Source of the DNA: Delphinapterus leucas
Lineage: Eukaryota; Chordata; Mammalia; Artiodactyla; Monodontidae
NCBI RefSeq assembly: GCF_002288925.2
Contig: NW_022098001.1
Span: 12,148,557 to 12,212,556 of the forward strand
Length of the DNA stretch: 64,000 nucleotides
Direction of reading: 5' to 3'
This document shows positions 1 through 11,016 of this stretch, piece after piece (within the stretch, counting starts at the first letter, position 1; the number at the start of each line of letters is the position of its first letter). A model generated the notes under the pieces. The model saw only the letters and a program-made list of their open reading frames with translations, had not been told where the DNA came from and did not search any database. The position numbers and the translations under genes were made by a program.

Positions 1-1070
1 CGCAAAGATTTCTTAAACTGGACAAAAAAGTGCAAACCATAAAAGAAAAAATAATAAACTGGACTTTAAAAATATTAGGAATATTTGTTCATCAAAAGAC
101 TCCATTACAGGAATGAAAAGGCAATCCACAGAGGAGAAAATATTTACCACACATATTTCAACAGAGGTCCCATATCCAGATTATATAAAGAACTTCCATG
201 AAACAGTAACAAAAAGAGAGTCAAATGATAGAAAAATGGGCAAAAAACTTGAACAAACAATTCACAAAAAAAGGATATATCAATACAAATTACCAATAAT
301 CATATTAAAAGTTGCTCAGGTTCATTATCATCAAGGAAATATAAATTAAACCACATTCACTACATATCCACTGGAATAGCTAAAATGAAAAAGACAGAAA
401 GTATTGGTGAGGAGGTGGAGCAACTGGAACTCTCATACATCAAGTGTGAGTATAAATACTTACAACCACTCTGGAAGACTGGCTTATCTACTAAATCTGA
501 ACATACACACACCCTAGGACCCAGCAATTCCACTCCCAGCTACCCTCCAACAGGAAGGGATGCATATGAATGCTTTCACCAGAAGGGATGTACTAGAATG
601 TTCAGAGAGTATTCATAATAACGCCCATCTCCTCCGCAAAGGAAACTACTCAAATGCCTGTCAACAGCAGAATGAATAGTGTGTTGTATTGACCAATGGA
701 ACGCTGCGCGGCAGTGTGAATGAACAGATACAATCAATACACAATAAATACACGAATCTCATAAACATAAAGAAAAATGAAAGAAATAATACATCGTGTA
801 TAATCCCATTTATGTAAGATAGAAAAACAAGCAAAACAGGAGAGTGGTTACCCGTGGTAAGGAGGGGTAGTGACAGGACGAGGACACGATTCGAGCTGCT
901 GGGTGCTGGTCATGTTCTGTTTCCTGACCAGGTGCTGGTCACGTTCTTTTTTCTGGGTACTGGTTACACAGGTGCACTCAGTTGGTAAAAGTTCATCTTG
1001 TTATACACTTAGGATTTGTGCATGTTCTCTGAGAATATTACACTTCCATAAAAAAGCTTAAAAAAACCAA
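1..1070 (+). repeat. Old L1 (L1M-type) 3' end, 5'-truncated by window edge
   Basis: Sense-strand remnant of the ORF2 C-terminal region and 3' UTR of an ancient mammalian L1. Recognisable stretches are the tail of ORF2 (AAAACTTGAACAAACAATTC near 245, and the 'aatacttacaaccactctgg' segment near 455), a long A-rich 3' UTR and a terminal A-rich run near 1060. It is riddled with stops, so the short open frames inside it are chance frames. The subfamily is not assigned. Confidence 0.75.
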
Positions 1071-2910
1071 GCTCAACAGATTGATTCTACATACAGCATA
1101 CAGTAAATAAATAAACCGAAGTTGAACAAATCTTCTTGATGATTAACAGGAAAATGCCCCAGGACTTCGGGAAAGTAGGATTTTGGGTTTAAAATATCAG
1201 GGTGACCCCTTGCACTGCCTCGTTCCCTGAGCAGCTGCAGGATCTCCCACTGACTCTGTATATACAGGCAGACCCAGCTTACTACGACTTCATTGTAGTC
1301 ATAAACAAGTACAATGCCCCAGACTAACAAATGGCCATGTAATGAACCCAAATGGATTGTTTCTAAGGAAAAAAAAACAAAAGAAAAAAATGTGTTGCAA
1401 TAGCAGGAAATTCTGATTCAAAAAGTGGTGTAATCCCATGTGGGATGAACAAGCCAATTAGTCAACATTCTCACCACCCTCAGGACCATTTTCCCAATGA
1501 AGTTAAAGTTCCAATGGATAAAAAGTGTCAAAATCTGTTTTAATCAACTTTTTCTCAGATAACACATGAGTAATTAAATCAAGGCAGCTATTGTTTTAAC
1601 CTTCAGGCTTCCTTCAGAATAACTGAGGTTGTCTTACAATTATATTTCTTTATGTTTTCTGAAATATCTCTGTTCTCTAATCCAGAATTATTCCTTAAAC
1701 TAACAGTGAAAAGATGGAAATGGTTTGATGATAGGAAACTAAATGATATCCCATAGGATGAGGTCTTTGGCATAGTGATATGGAAGAGAGTTTGTTTTAC
1801 TTTTTTTTTTTTTTTTACAAAACCAGAATATATTGGGGGTTGCCATGGGATAGTAGTAATTTTAATATAAACTGATTTAAAGACTAGGTGATGACAAGAA
1901 GCTACTTCTAATTCAGTAGCATATTTAACGAACTTGAATTTTCCTAATCATAAAAGCTTCAACCTACACCTCGAAAATTGTAGTGCAGGAGGTCTCATTC
2001 AACAGGGTGTCTGGCTAGCATGCTTTAATGCAGCCTCACAAAGGATAACCCAGAAAAACATAGCAAAGGGTCAGGCAGAGATGAACATTACTTGTAACAT
2101 ATTTGGATCTGATTTAAGCAAACAAAACAAAAACAGACAACTCAGAGACACAGTAAACTCCAGATTTATGAAAAAGGATCACGTTATAAAAGATAAGGGA
2201 ATGCACCGGTTCTGCTGCCAGATGTGCAGCCCTTAGAGCAATAACAAGGCCTAGAACCAACAGAGAAGTGGGGTGCCCCCTCATCTACCCTCCTTATGCG
2301 CTGCTCCCCGAGGCAGGCAGAGCACTGACCAATCCCCTGCCCTCCAGCTTCCATCTCACCACCATCTCTTCCAAATGCAGTAAAGAGTAAAAATTATTCA
2401 AACAACAGCAAGAGCCAGGAGCAGCCACAACAAAACAAATAGGAAGGCAGAAAGGGAACACCAATGCTCTGAAATACAGAGTTTGCTATTTGTGAGGCAC
2501 ACATTAGCCCTGACCACCAAAGGCTTAGGTCTTGGGGGTGGGGGGAACTTCTGCAGTAGGGCAGAGATGCACTGGATGACAGCCTGCGAAGATGAAGAAT
2601 CAGACTGGCAGCAGCACAGAAACACCTGCAGGCCAGCTGTGGGTCTGAGAGCAAAGATACACTAAATCAAAGGCAGACAGAGAGCAGCCCGAGGACAAGC
2701 CCCCGCTTCGTTGTTATTGGGGCATATGGAGATACTGAAGGCAAACAGATTTGCTTGATTAAAAGATAAATAAGAACACAATCGAAATGGGACATATGAA
2801 AAATATCACAGAACAAGGGAAAGAGAACAGCATCAGAAGAAGTACATTCTTATGAAAACAAGCTAATACAAGATCCTGGAGAAAATGTCATGCTCTTGGG
2901 CATTTATGCA
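1071..2910. other. Unassigned non-coding stretch
   Basis: No recognisable repeat family, exon or RNA gene. It contains a T homopolymer at about 1800-1817, which may be the reversed A-tail of a very decayed insertion. Short open frames on both strands lack codon or domain signals. Confidence 0.5.
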
Positions 2911-3115
2911 TGCATTTATTCAACAGCTTCTACTGAGTTTCTCTTATGTGCCAGAGATACAGAAATGGACAAAACAAGCAAATATTCTGCCTTAATGGAA
3001 TTTATATTCTGGTGAGGGAGACAGGCAATAAATAAATATAATGTAATGGTAGTTTTAAGTATTATGAAGAAAAACAAGGCAGAGGAAGGGAATAGAGAGG
3101 GTAGTGGCAGGGAGA
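2911..3115 (-). repeat. L2 LINE 3' end relic
   Basis: Reads as the reverse complement of the L2 3' terminus: 'atttattcaaca', then a 'tgtgccagagatac' version of the usual tgtgccaggcactg block, then 'ttctggtgagggagacag' and the 'ataaataaatataatg' segment. It is strongly diverged, as expected for a repeat predating placental radiation. Confidence 0.75.
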
Positions 3116-3903
3116 GGAAAAATCAGTCAGCTTCCTCCTAAGGTATAGACAGCCACAGGAGAATTCTGTCCCTACCCTAACAATAAGAGAAATCTGGATA
3201 ATCTAGAAAATCATAACTTTTTTAGGCCCATCAGAGATCTGAGATTGTAATTCAACCAGAGGAACTGAATTGCAGAGGATAACGTGCTCATCAAAGGAGA
3301 GGTGGGACACATGAACTGGCTGCCTTTAGCAGCAACAGGAGGGAGAGGCCTCAGTCATAAAAGCAAGAATGAAGACAACTGAAATGTTAACAAATTCTTA
3401 AAGGGTTGAGTGTGTGTTAAGATGAGAGTTTAGAATCCCTGGGAACCTCCCACATAAGGGCTCTAGGTACCTATTTTCTAGATCTTTTCCACAAACTTCC
3501 ATCATGGGCTCACAGGAAATAAAGAGCAGGGCAGAAGCCCTAAGAGAGCCCACCTCGTGGTGCAGGGATACATATGACTGGGTGCTGTCGGGAGCAGGCA
3601 GCAAATACACCTACTTCCAGGACGCTTCTCTCATACGAGGCCGAGGCCATCTCCCCCTGGGGGAGAGGCAGAAAACTGCCCTGCAGGGCAGTACTAGGCA
3701 AAGGCTGGCGGCTACAGGAAAAAGGGTAGAAACTGCACTCCCACCCTGCACTGACACCTGTCTCCAGGAGGGCAGGAAACTTGCCCACGCCCAGAATTCT
3801 GCACTGATGTAAAGAGTTCTGCTGCCCCTGGGTAAGGGACGAGGTACGCATCCCCATGACTCATGGCAGAGTTTGGCTTTCACAGGGGGAGGAGCAGAAA
3901 TGC
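3116..3903. other. Unassigned non-coding stretch
   Basis: No recognised repeat. Overlapping open frames of 70-105 codons occur on both strands (3398-3883) in a moderately GC-rich patch. None shows a domain or splice-flanked exon structure. Confidence 0.4.
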
Positions 3904-3921
3904 TGAGAAAGCCCCACTCTT
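3904..3921. repeat. Target-site duplication, left copy, of the twin-primed L1
   Basis: TGAGAAAGCCCCACTCTT is repeated with one substitution at 5537-5554 on the far side of the L1 at 3922-5536. Confidence 0.9.
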
Positions 3922-5536
3922 TTATTTTTAATTAAAAAAAAAATTTTATAGGAGTCTAGTTGATTTACAATGTTGTGTTAGTTTCTACTGTACAGCAAAG
4001 TGAATCAGTTATACATATACATATATCCACTCTTTTCTGGATTCTTTTCCCATATAGGCCATTACAGAGTACTGAGTAGAGTTCCCTGTGCTATACAGTA
4101 GGTCCTTACTAGTTATCTATTTTATATACAGTAGTGTGTATATGTCAATCCCAATCTCCCAGTTTACCCTCCCTCCCCCACCTCCTGGTAACCATAAGTT
4201 TGTTTTCTACATCTGTGACTCTATTTCTGTTTTGTAAATAAGATCATTGGTACCATTTTTTTAGATTCCACATATAAGCGGTATCATATGATTTTTGTCT
4301 TTCTCTGACTTACTTCATTTAGTATGACAATCTCTAGGTCCATCCATATTGCTGCAAATGGTATTAATTCATTTTTTTTATGGCTGAGTAATATCCCATT
4401 GTATATATGTGCCATATCTTCTTTATCCATTCCTTTGTCAACGGACATTTAGGTTGCTTCCATGTCTTGGCTATCGTAAACAGTGCTGCGATGAACATCG
4501 GGGTGCATGTATTCTTTCATATTATGGTTTTCTCCAGATATATGCCCAGGATTGGGAGTGCTGGGTCGTATGGTAGTTCTATTTTTAGTTTTTTAAGGAA
4601 CCTCCATACTGTTCTCCATAGTGGTTGTAACAATTTACATTCCCACCAACAGTGCAAGAGGGTTCCCTTTTCTCCACACCCTCTCCAGCATTTGTTGTTT
4701 ATAGACTTTTTGATGATGATCGTTCTGACCTCGTGAGGTAACACCTCATTGTAGTTTTGATTTTAATTTCTCTGATAATTAGTGATGTTGAGCATCTTTT
4801 TATGTGCTTTTTGGCCATGTCTTCTTTGGAGACATTTCTATTTAGATCTTCTGCCCATTTTTTCATTCGGTTGTTTGATTTTTGACATAGAGCTGCATGA
4901 GCTGTTTGTATATTTTGGAGATTAATCCCTTGTCGGTCGCTTCATTTGCAAATATTTTCTCCAATTCTGTGGGCTGTCTTTTCATTTTGTTTATGGTTTC
5001 CTTTGCTGTGCAGAAGCTTTTAAATTTAATTAGGTCCCATTTGTTTATTTTTGTTTTTATTTTCATTAAAGAATAGTCAAAGCAATCCTGAGAAAGAAAA
5101 ACGGAGCTGGAGGAATCAGCCTCCCTGACTTCAGACTATACTACAAAGTACCGTAATCAAGACAGTATGGTACTGGCATAAAAACAGAAATATAGATCAT
5201 GGAACAGGATAGAAAGCCCAGAAATAAACTCACGCACCTATGGTCAACTAATCTATGACAAAGGAGGCGAGAATATACAATGGAGAAAAGACAGTCTCTT
5301 CAATAAGTGGTGCTGGGAAAACTGGACAGCTACATGTAGAAAAATTAAACGAGAGCAATCTCTAACACCATACACAAAAATAAACTAAAAATGGATCAAA
5401 GACCTAAATGTAAGGCTGGACACTATAAAACTCTTAGAGGAAAACATAGGCAGAACATTCTTTGACATAAATCACAGTAACATCTTTTTCGATCCACCTC
5501 CTAGAGTAATGAAAATAAAAACGAAAAATAAACAAA
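3922..5536 (-). mobile_element. L1 insertion with 5' inversion (twin priming)
   Basis: A single L1 insertion made of two head-to-head pieces. The 3' piece (about 3922-5068) is on the minus strand and holds the 3' UTR plus the ORF2 C-terminus; minus-strand translation gives the [17 protein letters not shown] and ELPYDPA segments typical of that end. At about 5069-5071 the orientation flips. The 5' piece (5071-5536) reads on the plus strand from the 'caaagcaatcctgagaaag' part of ORF2 to 'aataaacaaatg'. The two pieces meet at almost the same L1 coordinate, sharing about 30 bases. An 18-bp target-site duplication flanks the whole unit. This is the classic outcome of target-primed reverse transcription with a second internal priming event. 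The copy is heavily 5'-truncated and non-functional. Confidence 0.92.
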
Positions 5537-5554
5537 TGAGAAAGCCCCGCTCTT
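5537..5554. repeat. Target-site duplication, right copy, of the twin-primed L1
   Basis: TGAGAAAGCCCCGCTCTT matches 3904-3921 at 17 of 18 positions; non-L1 flanking sequence resumes immediately afterwards. Confidence 0.9.
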
Positions 5555-6094
5555 GAGCTCAGGCACATAAAGCCTGGCTAAGACTGAGGGGCAGAAGCAC
5601 CAAGAAACCATCCTGTCCCTGCCAGGAGCCTCCAGTGAGTAACAAGCAGAGCAGTAACAGTTCATAGCCAAGGGAAGGGCAAGGGTATATAGAGACCCCT
5701 TCTGTGGTGCAGGCATACAGAGACTGCTGAAAGCTGAGGGTGAAGCAAGGCACTGGGAAAACTGCTCTGAGAACCCAACCCCTACACTAAAAACAGACTA
5801 GCAGCAGCAGCCTGAAGTATGTAAGCACCAAAAGCAAGAATAGAAATGATACAATCCAAACCTAGCTCAACTCTAAACAGATGGACTGTACCACCCTCAC
5901 ACTAATGGCTTGACAGAAGAGGTGTTCTCATTTTTGAGCATGTACACTGCTCACCTCAGGCTCTACTGTTCTCTTATAGATGATATCCAGCTCCCAATAA
6001 AAAATTGTGAGTTATAAAATAAGCAAGAAATAAAAAGAATTTTTATCAGGAAATAGAGTACTCAAGAGAACCAGACCCAGATATAGCCCAGATA
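5555..6094. other. Unassigned non-coding stretch
   Basis: Ordinary flanking DNA after the L1 insertion. Nothing recognisable apart from A-rich sequence near 6030. Confidence 0.4.
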
Positions 6095-7010
6095 TTTAAA
6101 CAATCAGAAAAAGACTTTTCTCAGAATTCATGTAAAAGGCATTTCACAGAAAAGAACTTATGAACAGCCATCAAGCATGTGAAATGACCAAACTCATTAT
6201 TGATCAGGGAAATGTAAATTAAATCCTCGATTTCACTTTGCGCTTATCTAATTGGTAAAAAGTTTTAAACCTGACAATATGAAGTTGTGGCAAGGATGCT
6301 GAGCAATAGGAATTCTCATCCACTGCTGGCAGGAGCAGAAAATTGTTAAAATCATTTAGGAAAACAACTGGGCATATCCTTTTAGGATGACTATATCTCA
6401 CAGCCCAACAATTTCACTTTAGGTGCAATTTAGAAGAATTCTGGCAATTGGGCTCTTGGAGACATGTACCAAAATGGTCATACAGAAACAAGCATAAGGC
6501 CTCAAACTACAACCAACCCAAATGTCTATCAGCAGTAACATGGGTAAACTATGGTACAGTCATACAATGGAATATGATAAAGTAGTTAAAATTACCTATA
6601 GTTACATATATAAATATGTATAAATGAATATAAAAACAGAAATATGAAAGAAAAAGCAAGAACAAATCACAAAAGAAATAGAAGAGTATGATTCCATAGT
6701 ACAAATTTCAAAATTCAGTGAGCTAAGTAATATAATCTTTAGCAATGCATACAGAGATGATAAAATCATGAAGAAAAAGCAAAGTAATGGTAAACCAAAA
6801 TTAGGATATCATTTATATCAGATGGGGTTAGGGCAGAGAGGGGGAAATCATCGTAGAGCGGCACACAGCGGGCTTCTAAGGCACTGGTAGCGCTCTATCT
6901 CTGAAACTGAGTGAGAACACATGTAAACTTTTCATTCTTCTTCTTTAGATTGTACATACACGCTAAAGTCTTTTGAATGAATGCTATACTAAACAATAGC
7001 AAGAGTTATC
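6095..7010 (+). repeat. Old L1 (L1M-type) 3' end
   Basis: Sense-strand ORF2 C-terminal and 3' UTR sequence. Visible landmarks are 'gatcagggaaatgtaaatta', 'atccactgctggcaggagc', 'tacaatggaatatgataaag' (the degenerate EYYSAIK-coding block) and a trailing 3' UTR ending near 7010. Heavily mutated; only fragmentary frames survive. Confidence 0.8.
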
Positions 7011-7312
7011 AAAGATAGTTTTTTAAGTGAGTGCAAACAAACATTAAAGGTCAGATTTATCTCATACTATTTCAACTGTTGCAAAGCAAAGAAAAATATG
7101 GAAAATGTCTACATTTACTTAAAATCATAACTTTGTTACTAAAACATGAAAAAGGTTGTATCCCTTCCTAAAAACCAACTAGAGAGAAAATATAATTGTA
7201 AAATCTAAAATAGTTGTATCTAGCAGCGTACTGAAAGCTATTGCAATATAACAGCTCAATGGTCCCCAAAGGCCCATGTTAACTAGAAGTTATAGATATG
7301 TAGCAGATAACA
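7011..7312. other. Unassigned A/T-rich stretch
   Basis: Nothing recognisable between the old L1 end and the MITE. Confidence 0.4.
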
Positions 7313-7636
7313 CAGTCATCCCTCCCTCAAGATATTCAGAGTGTTTGATTACAGGGCCCCCCAGCAAATACCAAAATCCATGGATGTTCAAGTCCCTTAC
7401 ATAAAATGGTGTAGTATATGTATTTAACTTATGCACAAACTCTCATATATTTTAAATCATCTCTAGATTATTTATAATGCCTAGGACAATGTAAATGCTA
7501 TGTAAATAGTTGCTGGCTTGCAATAAATTCAAGTGTGGATTTTTGGAACTTTCTGGAATTTTTTTCCAAATGTTTTCAATCTGCAATTGGTTGATTCTGT
7601 GAAGGCGAAACCCACAGACTCAGAGGGCCAATTGTA
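7313..7636 (+). mobile_element. Tigger-derived MITE (MER2-like, TcMar-Tigger)
   Basis: About 324 bp starting CAGTCATCCCTCCCTC and ending CAGAGGGCCAATTGTA, imperfect terminal inverted repeats of the CAGTCRNCCCTC type. The interior carries the family's characteristic blocks: 'ccaaaatccatggatgttca', 'aaatggtgtagtatatgtat', 'aatcatctctagattattta', 'caatgtaaatgctatgtaaa' and 'ggttgattctgtgaaggcg'. It has no transposase frame and moved using the transposase of autonomous Tigger elements. Fossil copy. Confidence 0.85.
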
Positions 7637-7934
7637 CTAATAACGGGCTAGTATCGGCTCATCCTTACATTCTCAGCATGCCCAGCTTTTCACAGTTCGC
7701 ATATTAAATTGCGAGTTGTATACGGATTTATCTAAACCTGACCAAGTTCTTGTTGGTCAATCTTCAATAAACGAGATGGTCACTTCCTTTGAAGCATGCT
7801 TCATCTTATAAATGTCTTGCTCAATCATAAACCAGAAAGAGAACTACCTGGTGGTTTTATTTTTTGCTTTTGTGATGTTTTGTTTTGTTTGCAGCTGCTT
7901 CATTCTTTTCGTCTCATTTTATCTGGTTTATTTT
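7637..7934. other. Unassigned stretch
   Basis: T/G-rich sequence immediately upstream of L1-A; nothing recognised. Confidence 0.4.
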
Positions 7935-7947
7935 AAGAGCTAGCAGG
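7935..7947. repeat. Target-site duplication, left copy, of L1-A
   Basis: AAGAGCTAGCAGG recurs with one substitution as AAGAGCTATCAGG at 12052-12064, directly after the A-tail of L1-A. Confidence 0.8.
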
Positions 7948-7950
7948 AAA

Positions 7951-10067
7951 GACCTTCAAGATGGCGGAGGAGAGAAACGTGGAGATCGCCTTGCTCCCCC
8001 AAAATACATCAGAAATACATTTACATGTAGAAGAACTCCTACTGAACGCTGGCAGAAGACCTCAGACCTCCCAAAAGGCAAGAAACTCCCCACGTACGTG
8101 GGTAGGGCAAAAGAAAAAAGAAAAAAAACGGACCAAAGAATAAGGATGGGACCTGTACCACTGGGAGGGAGCTGTGAAGGAGGAAAAGTTTCCACACACT
8201 CGGAAGCCCCTTCACGGGCGGAGACTGTGGGTGGCGGAGGGGGAAGCTTCAGAGCCGCGGAGAAGAGCGCAGGAGCAGGGGTGCGGAGGGCAAAGCGGAG
8301 ACATTCCCGCACAGAGGATTGCAGCCGAATAGCACTCACCAGCCCGAGAGGCTTGTCTGCTCACCTGCCGGGACGGGCGGGTCTGGGAGCTGAGGCTCGG
8401 GCTTCCGAGGTCAGATCCCAGGGAGAGGACTGGGGTTGGCTGCATGAACACAGCCTGAAGGGGGCTAGTGCACCACAGCTAGTCGGGAGGGAGTCCGAGA
8501 AAAAGTCTGGACCTGCCGAAGAGGCAAAAGACCATTGTATCAGGATGCACGAGGAGAGGGAATTCAGAGCACCGCCTAAATGAGCTCCAGAGATGGGTGC
8601 GATGCGCGGCTATCAGCGTGGACCCCAGAGATGGGCATGAGATGCTAAGGCTGCTACTGCCGCCACCAAGAAGCCTGTGTGCAAGCACAGGTCACTATCC
8701 ACACCTCCCTTCCCAGGAGCCTGTGCAGCCCGCCACTGCCAGGGTCCCGTGATCCAGAGACAACTTCCCCGGGAGAACACACAGCGTGCCTCAGGCTGGT
8801 GCAACGTCATGCCGGCTTCTGTTGCCACAGGCTCATCCTGCCTTCTATAGCCCTCCCTCCCCTTGGCCTGAGTGAGCCAGAGCCTGCTAATCAGCTTCTC
8901 CTTTAACCCGGTCCTGTCTGCGTGAAGAACAGATGCCCTCAGGCGACCTACATGCAGAGGTGGGGACAAATCCAAAGCTGAACCCCAGGAGCTGTGCAAA
9001 CAAAGAAGAGAAAGGGAAATCTCTCCCAGCAGCCTCGGGAGCAGTGGATTAAATCTCCACAATCAACTTGATGTACCTGCATCTGTGGAATACCTGATTA
9101 GACAACGAATCATCCCAAAATTGAGGAGGTGGACTTTGGGAGCAACAATATATATATATTTTTTTCCTTTTTCTCTTTTTGTGAGTGTGTATGTGTATGC
9201 TTATTTCTGTGATTTTGTCTGTACAGCTTTGCTTTTACCAATTGTCCTAGGGTTCTGTCTGTCCGTTTTGTTTGTTTGTTTTTTTAGTATAGTTTCTACT
9301 GCTTGCTATCATCGGTGGATTTGATTTTTGGTTTGGTTGCTCTCTTCTTTCCTTCTTCTTTTTATTACTTTTTAATTATGTTATTTTTTAAAAATATTTT
9401 TTATTTCAAAAACTTTCTTTTCTTTCTTTCTTTTCTCTCTTTCTTTCCTTCCTTCCTTCCTTCATCCCTCCTTCCTTCCTTTCTTTCTTTCTTCCTTCCT
9501 TTCTTTCTTCCTTCCTTTCTTTCTTTCTTTCTCTTCCTTCTTTTCTTTCTTTCTTTTTCTTTTTCTCTCCCTTTTATTCTGAGCCGTGTGGCTGACAGAC
9601 TTGATGCTCCGGTGGGGTGTCAGGCCTGTGCCTCTGAGGTATGAGAGCCGAGTTCAGAATACTGGTAAACCAGAGACCTCCCAGTTACACGTAATATCAA
9701 ATGGCAAAAGCTCTCCCAGAGATCTCCATCTCAACGCTAAGACCCAGCTCCACTCAACAACCAGCAGCTACAGGGCTGGACACCCTATGCCAAACAATTA
9801 GCAAGACAGGAACACAACCCCACTCATTAGCAAAGAGGCTGCCAAAATCATAATAAGGTCACAGACACCCCAAAACACACCACTGGACATCAGAAAGACA
9901 AGATCCAGCCTCATCCTCCAGAACACAGGCACCAGTCCCCTCCACCAGGAAGCCTACACAACCCACTGAACCAACGTCACCCACTGGGGGTAGACACCAA
10001 AAACAACGGGAACTATGAACCTGCAACCTGCAAAAATGAGACCCCAAAACACAGTAAGTTAAGCAAA
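7951..10067 (+). promoter_or_regulatory. L1-A 5' UTR and internal promoter
   Basis: The element opens GACCTTCAAGATGGCGGAGG, with a YY1-like CAAGATGGCGG at 7957-7967 a few bases from the start, as in the human L1 promoter. The first ~750 bp is GC-rich with many retained CpGs (for example around 8200-8420), as expected for an RNA polymerase II internal promoter of a not very old copy. From about 9150 it becomes T-rich and includes a long CTTT/CTTC tract. The longest open frame of the window (7885-8583, 232 codons) lies here but begins in flanking DNA; I do not regard it as a gene. Promoter activity is inferred from family knowledge. Confidence 0.8.
9412..9574 (+). repeat. (CTTT)n/(CTTC)n polypyrimidine tract inside L1-A 5' UTR
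   Basis: About 160 bp of nearly pure pyrimidine built from CTTT, CTTC and CCTTC units. The homologous place in L1-B (about 26608-26735) is shorter and less regular, so the tract expanded in this copy. Confidence 0.9.
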
Positions 10068-10958
10068 ATGAGAAGACAGAGAAACACGCAGCAGATGAAG
10101 GAGCAAGGTAAAAACCCACCAGACCAAACAACTGAAGAGGGAATAGGCAGTCTACCTGAAAAAGAATTCAGAGTAATGATAGTAAAGATGATCCAAACCT
10201 GGGAAATAGAATGGAGAAAATAAAAGAAACGTTTAACAAGGACCTAGAAGAATTAAAGAGCAAACAAACAATGATGAACAACACAATAAATGAAATGAAA
10301 AATTCTCTAGAAGGAATCAATAATAGAAAACTGAGGCAGAAAAATGGATGAGTGACCTGGAAGATAAAGCAGTGGGAATAACTACTGCAGAGGAGAATAA
10401 AGAAAAAAGAATGAAAAGAATTGAGGACAGTCTCAGAGACCTCTGGGACAACATTAAACACACCAACATTCGAATTATAGGGGTCCCAGAAGAAGAAGAG
10501 AAAAAGAAAGGGACTGAGAAAATATTTGAAAAGATTACAGTTGAAAACTTCCTTAAGTGGGAAAGGAAATAGTTAATCAAGTCCAGGATGGGCAGAGAGT
10601 CCCATACAGGATAAAACCAAGGAGAAACATGCCAAGACACAGGTTAATCAAACTATCAAAAATTAAATACAAAGAAAAAATATTAAAAGCAGCAAGGGAA
10701 AAACAACAAATAACATACAAGGGAATCCCCATAAGGTTAACAGCTGATCTTTCAAAAGAAACTCTGGAAGCCAGAAGGGAGTAGCAGGACATATTTAAAG
10801 TGATGAAAGGGGAAAACCTACAACCAAGATGACTCTACCCAGCAAGGATCTCACCCAGATTCGATGGAGAAATTAAAACCTTTACAGACAAGCAAAAGCT
10901 AAGAGAATTCAGCACCACCACACCACCTTTACAACAAATGCTAAAGGAACTTCTCTAG
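10068..10958 (+). pseudogene. L1-A ORF1 (RNA-binding nucleic-acid chaperone), frameshifted
   Basis: ORF1p coats L1 RNA and is needed for retrotransposition. The ATG at 10068 opens a frame (MRRQRNTQQMKEQGKN...) that ends prematurely at TAA 10221-10223. The homologous reading then continues in other frames: a coiled-coil-like piece (ETFNKDLEELKSK, ending in NRKLRQKNG), the RRM-like region (10348-10572, RDLWDNIKHTNIRIIGVPEE) and the C-terminal domain (10557-10784, KILKAAREKQQITYKGIPIR). The homologous stop is TAG 10956-10958. Total span 891 bp, equal to about 297 codons, is the expected size, so the damage is small indels rather than large deletion. The first frameshift is shared with L1-B. Confidence 0.88.
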
Positions 10959-11016
10959 CCAGCAAACACAAGACAAGGAAAAGAGCTACAAAACCAAACC
11001 CAAAACAATTAAGAAA

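Noticed and set aside
7885..8583. Longest open frame in the window (232 codons, plus strand)
   Set aside because: It starts in flanking DNA and runs through the GC-rich L1-A 5' UTR. The matching region of L1-B keeps only a short part of the frame before a shift, and no domain is visible.
9303..9644. Ser/Leu/Phe-rich 113-codon frame that looks like a membrane protein
   Set aside because: Translation of the CTTT/CTTC simple repeat; likewise the Pro/Ser/Leu frames at 14523-14861, 16502-16760 and 40626-40892.
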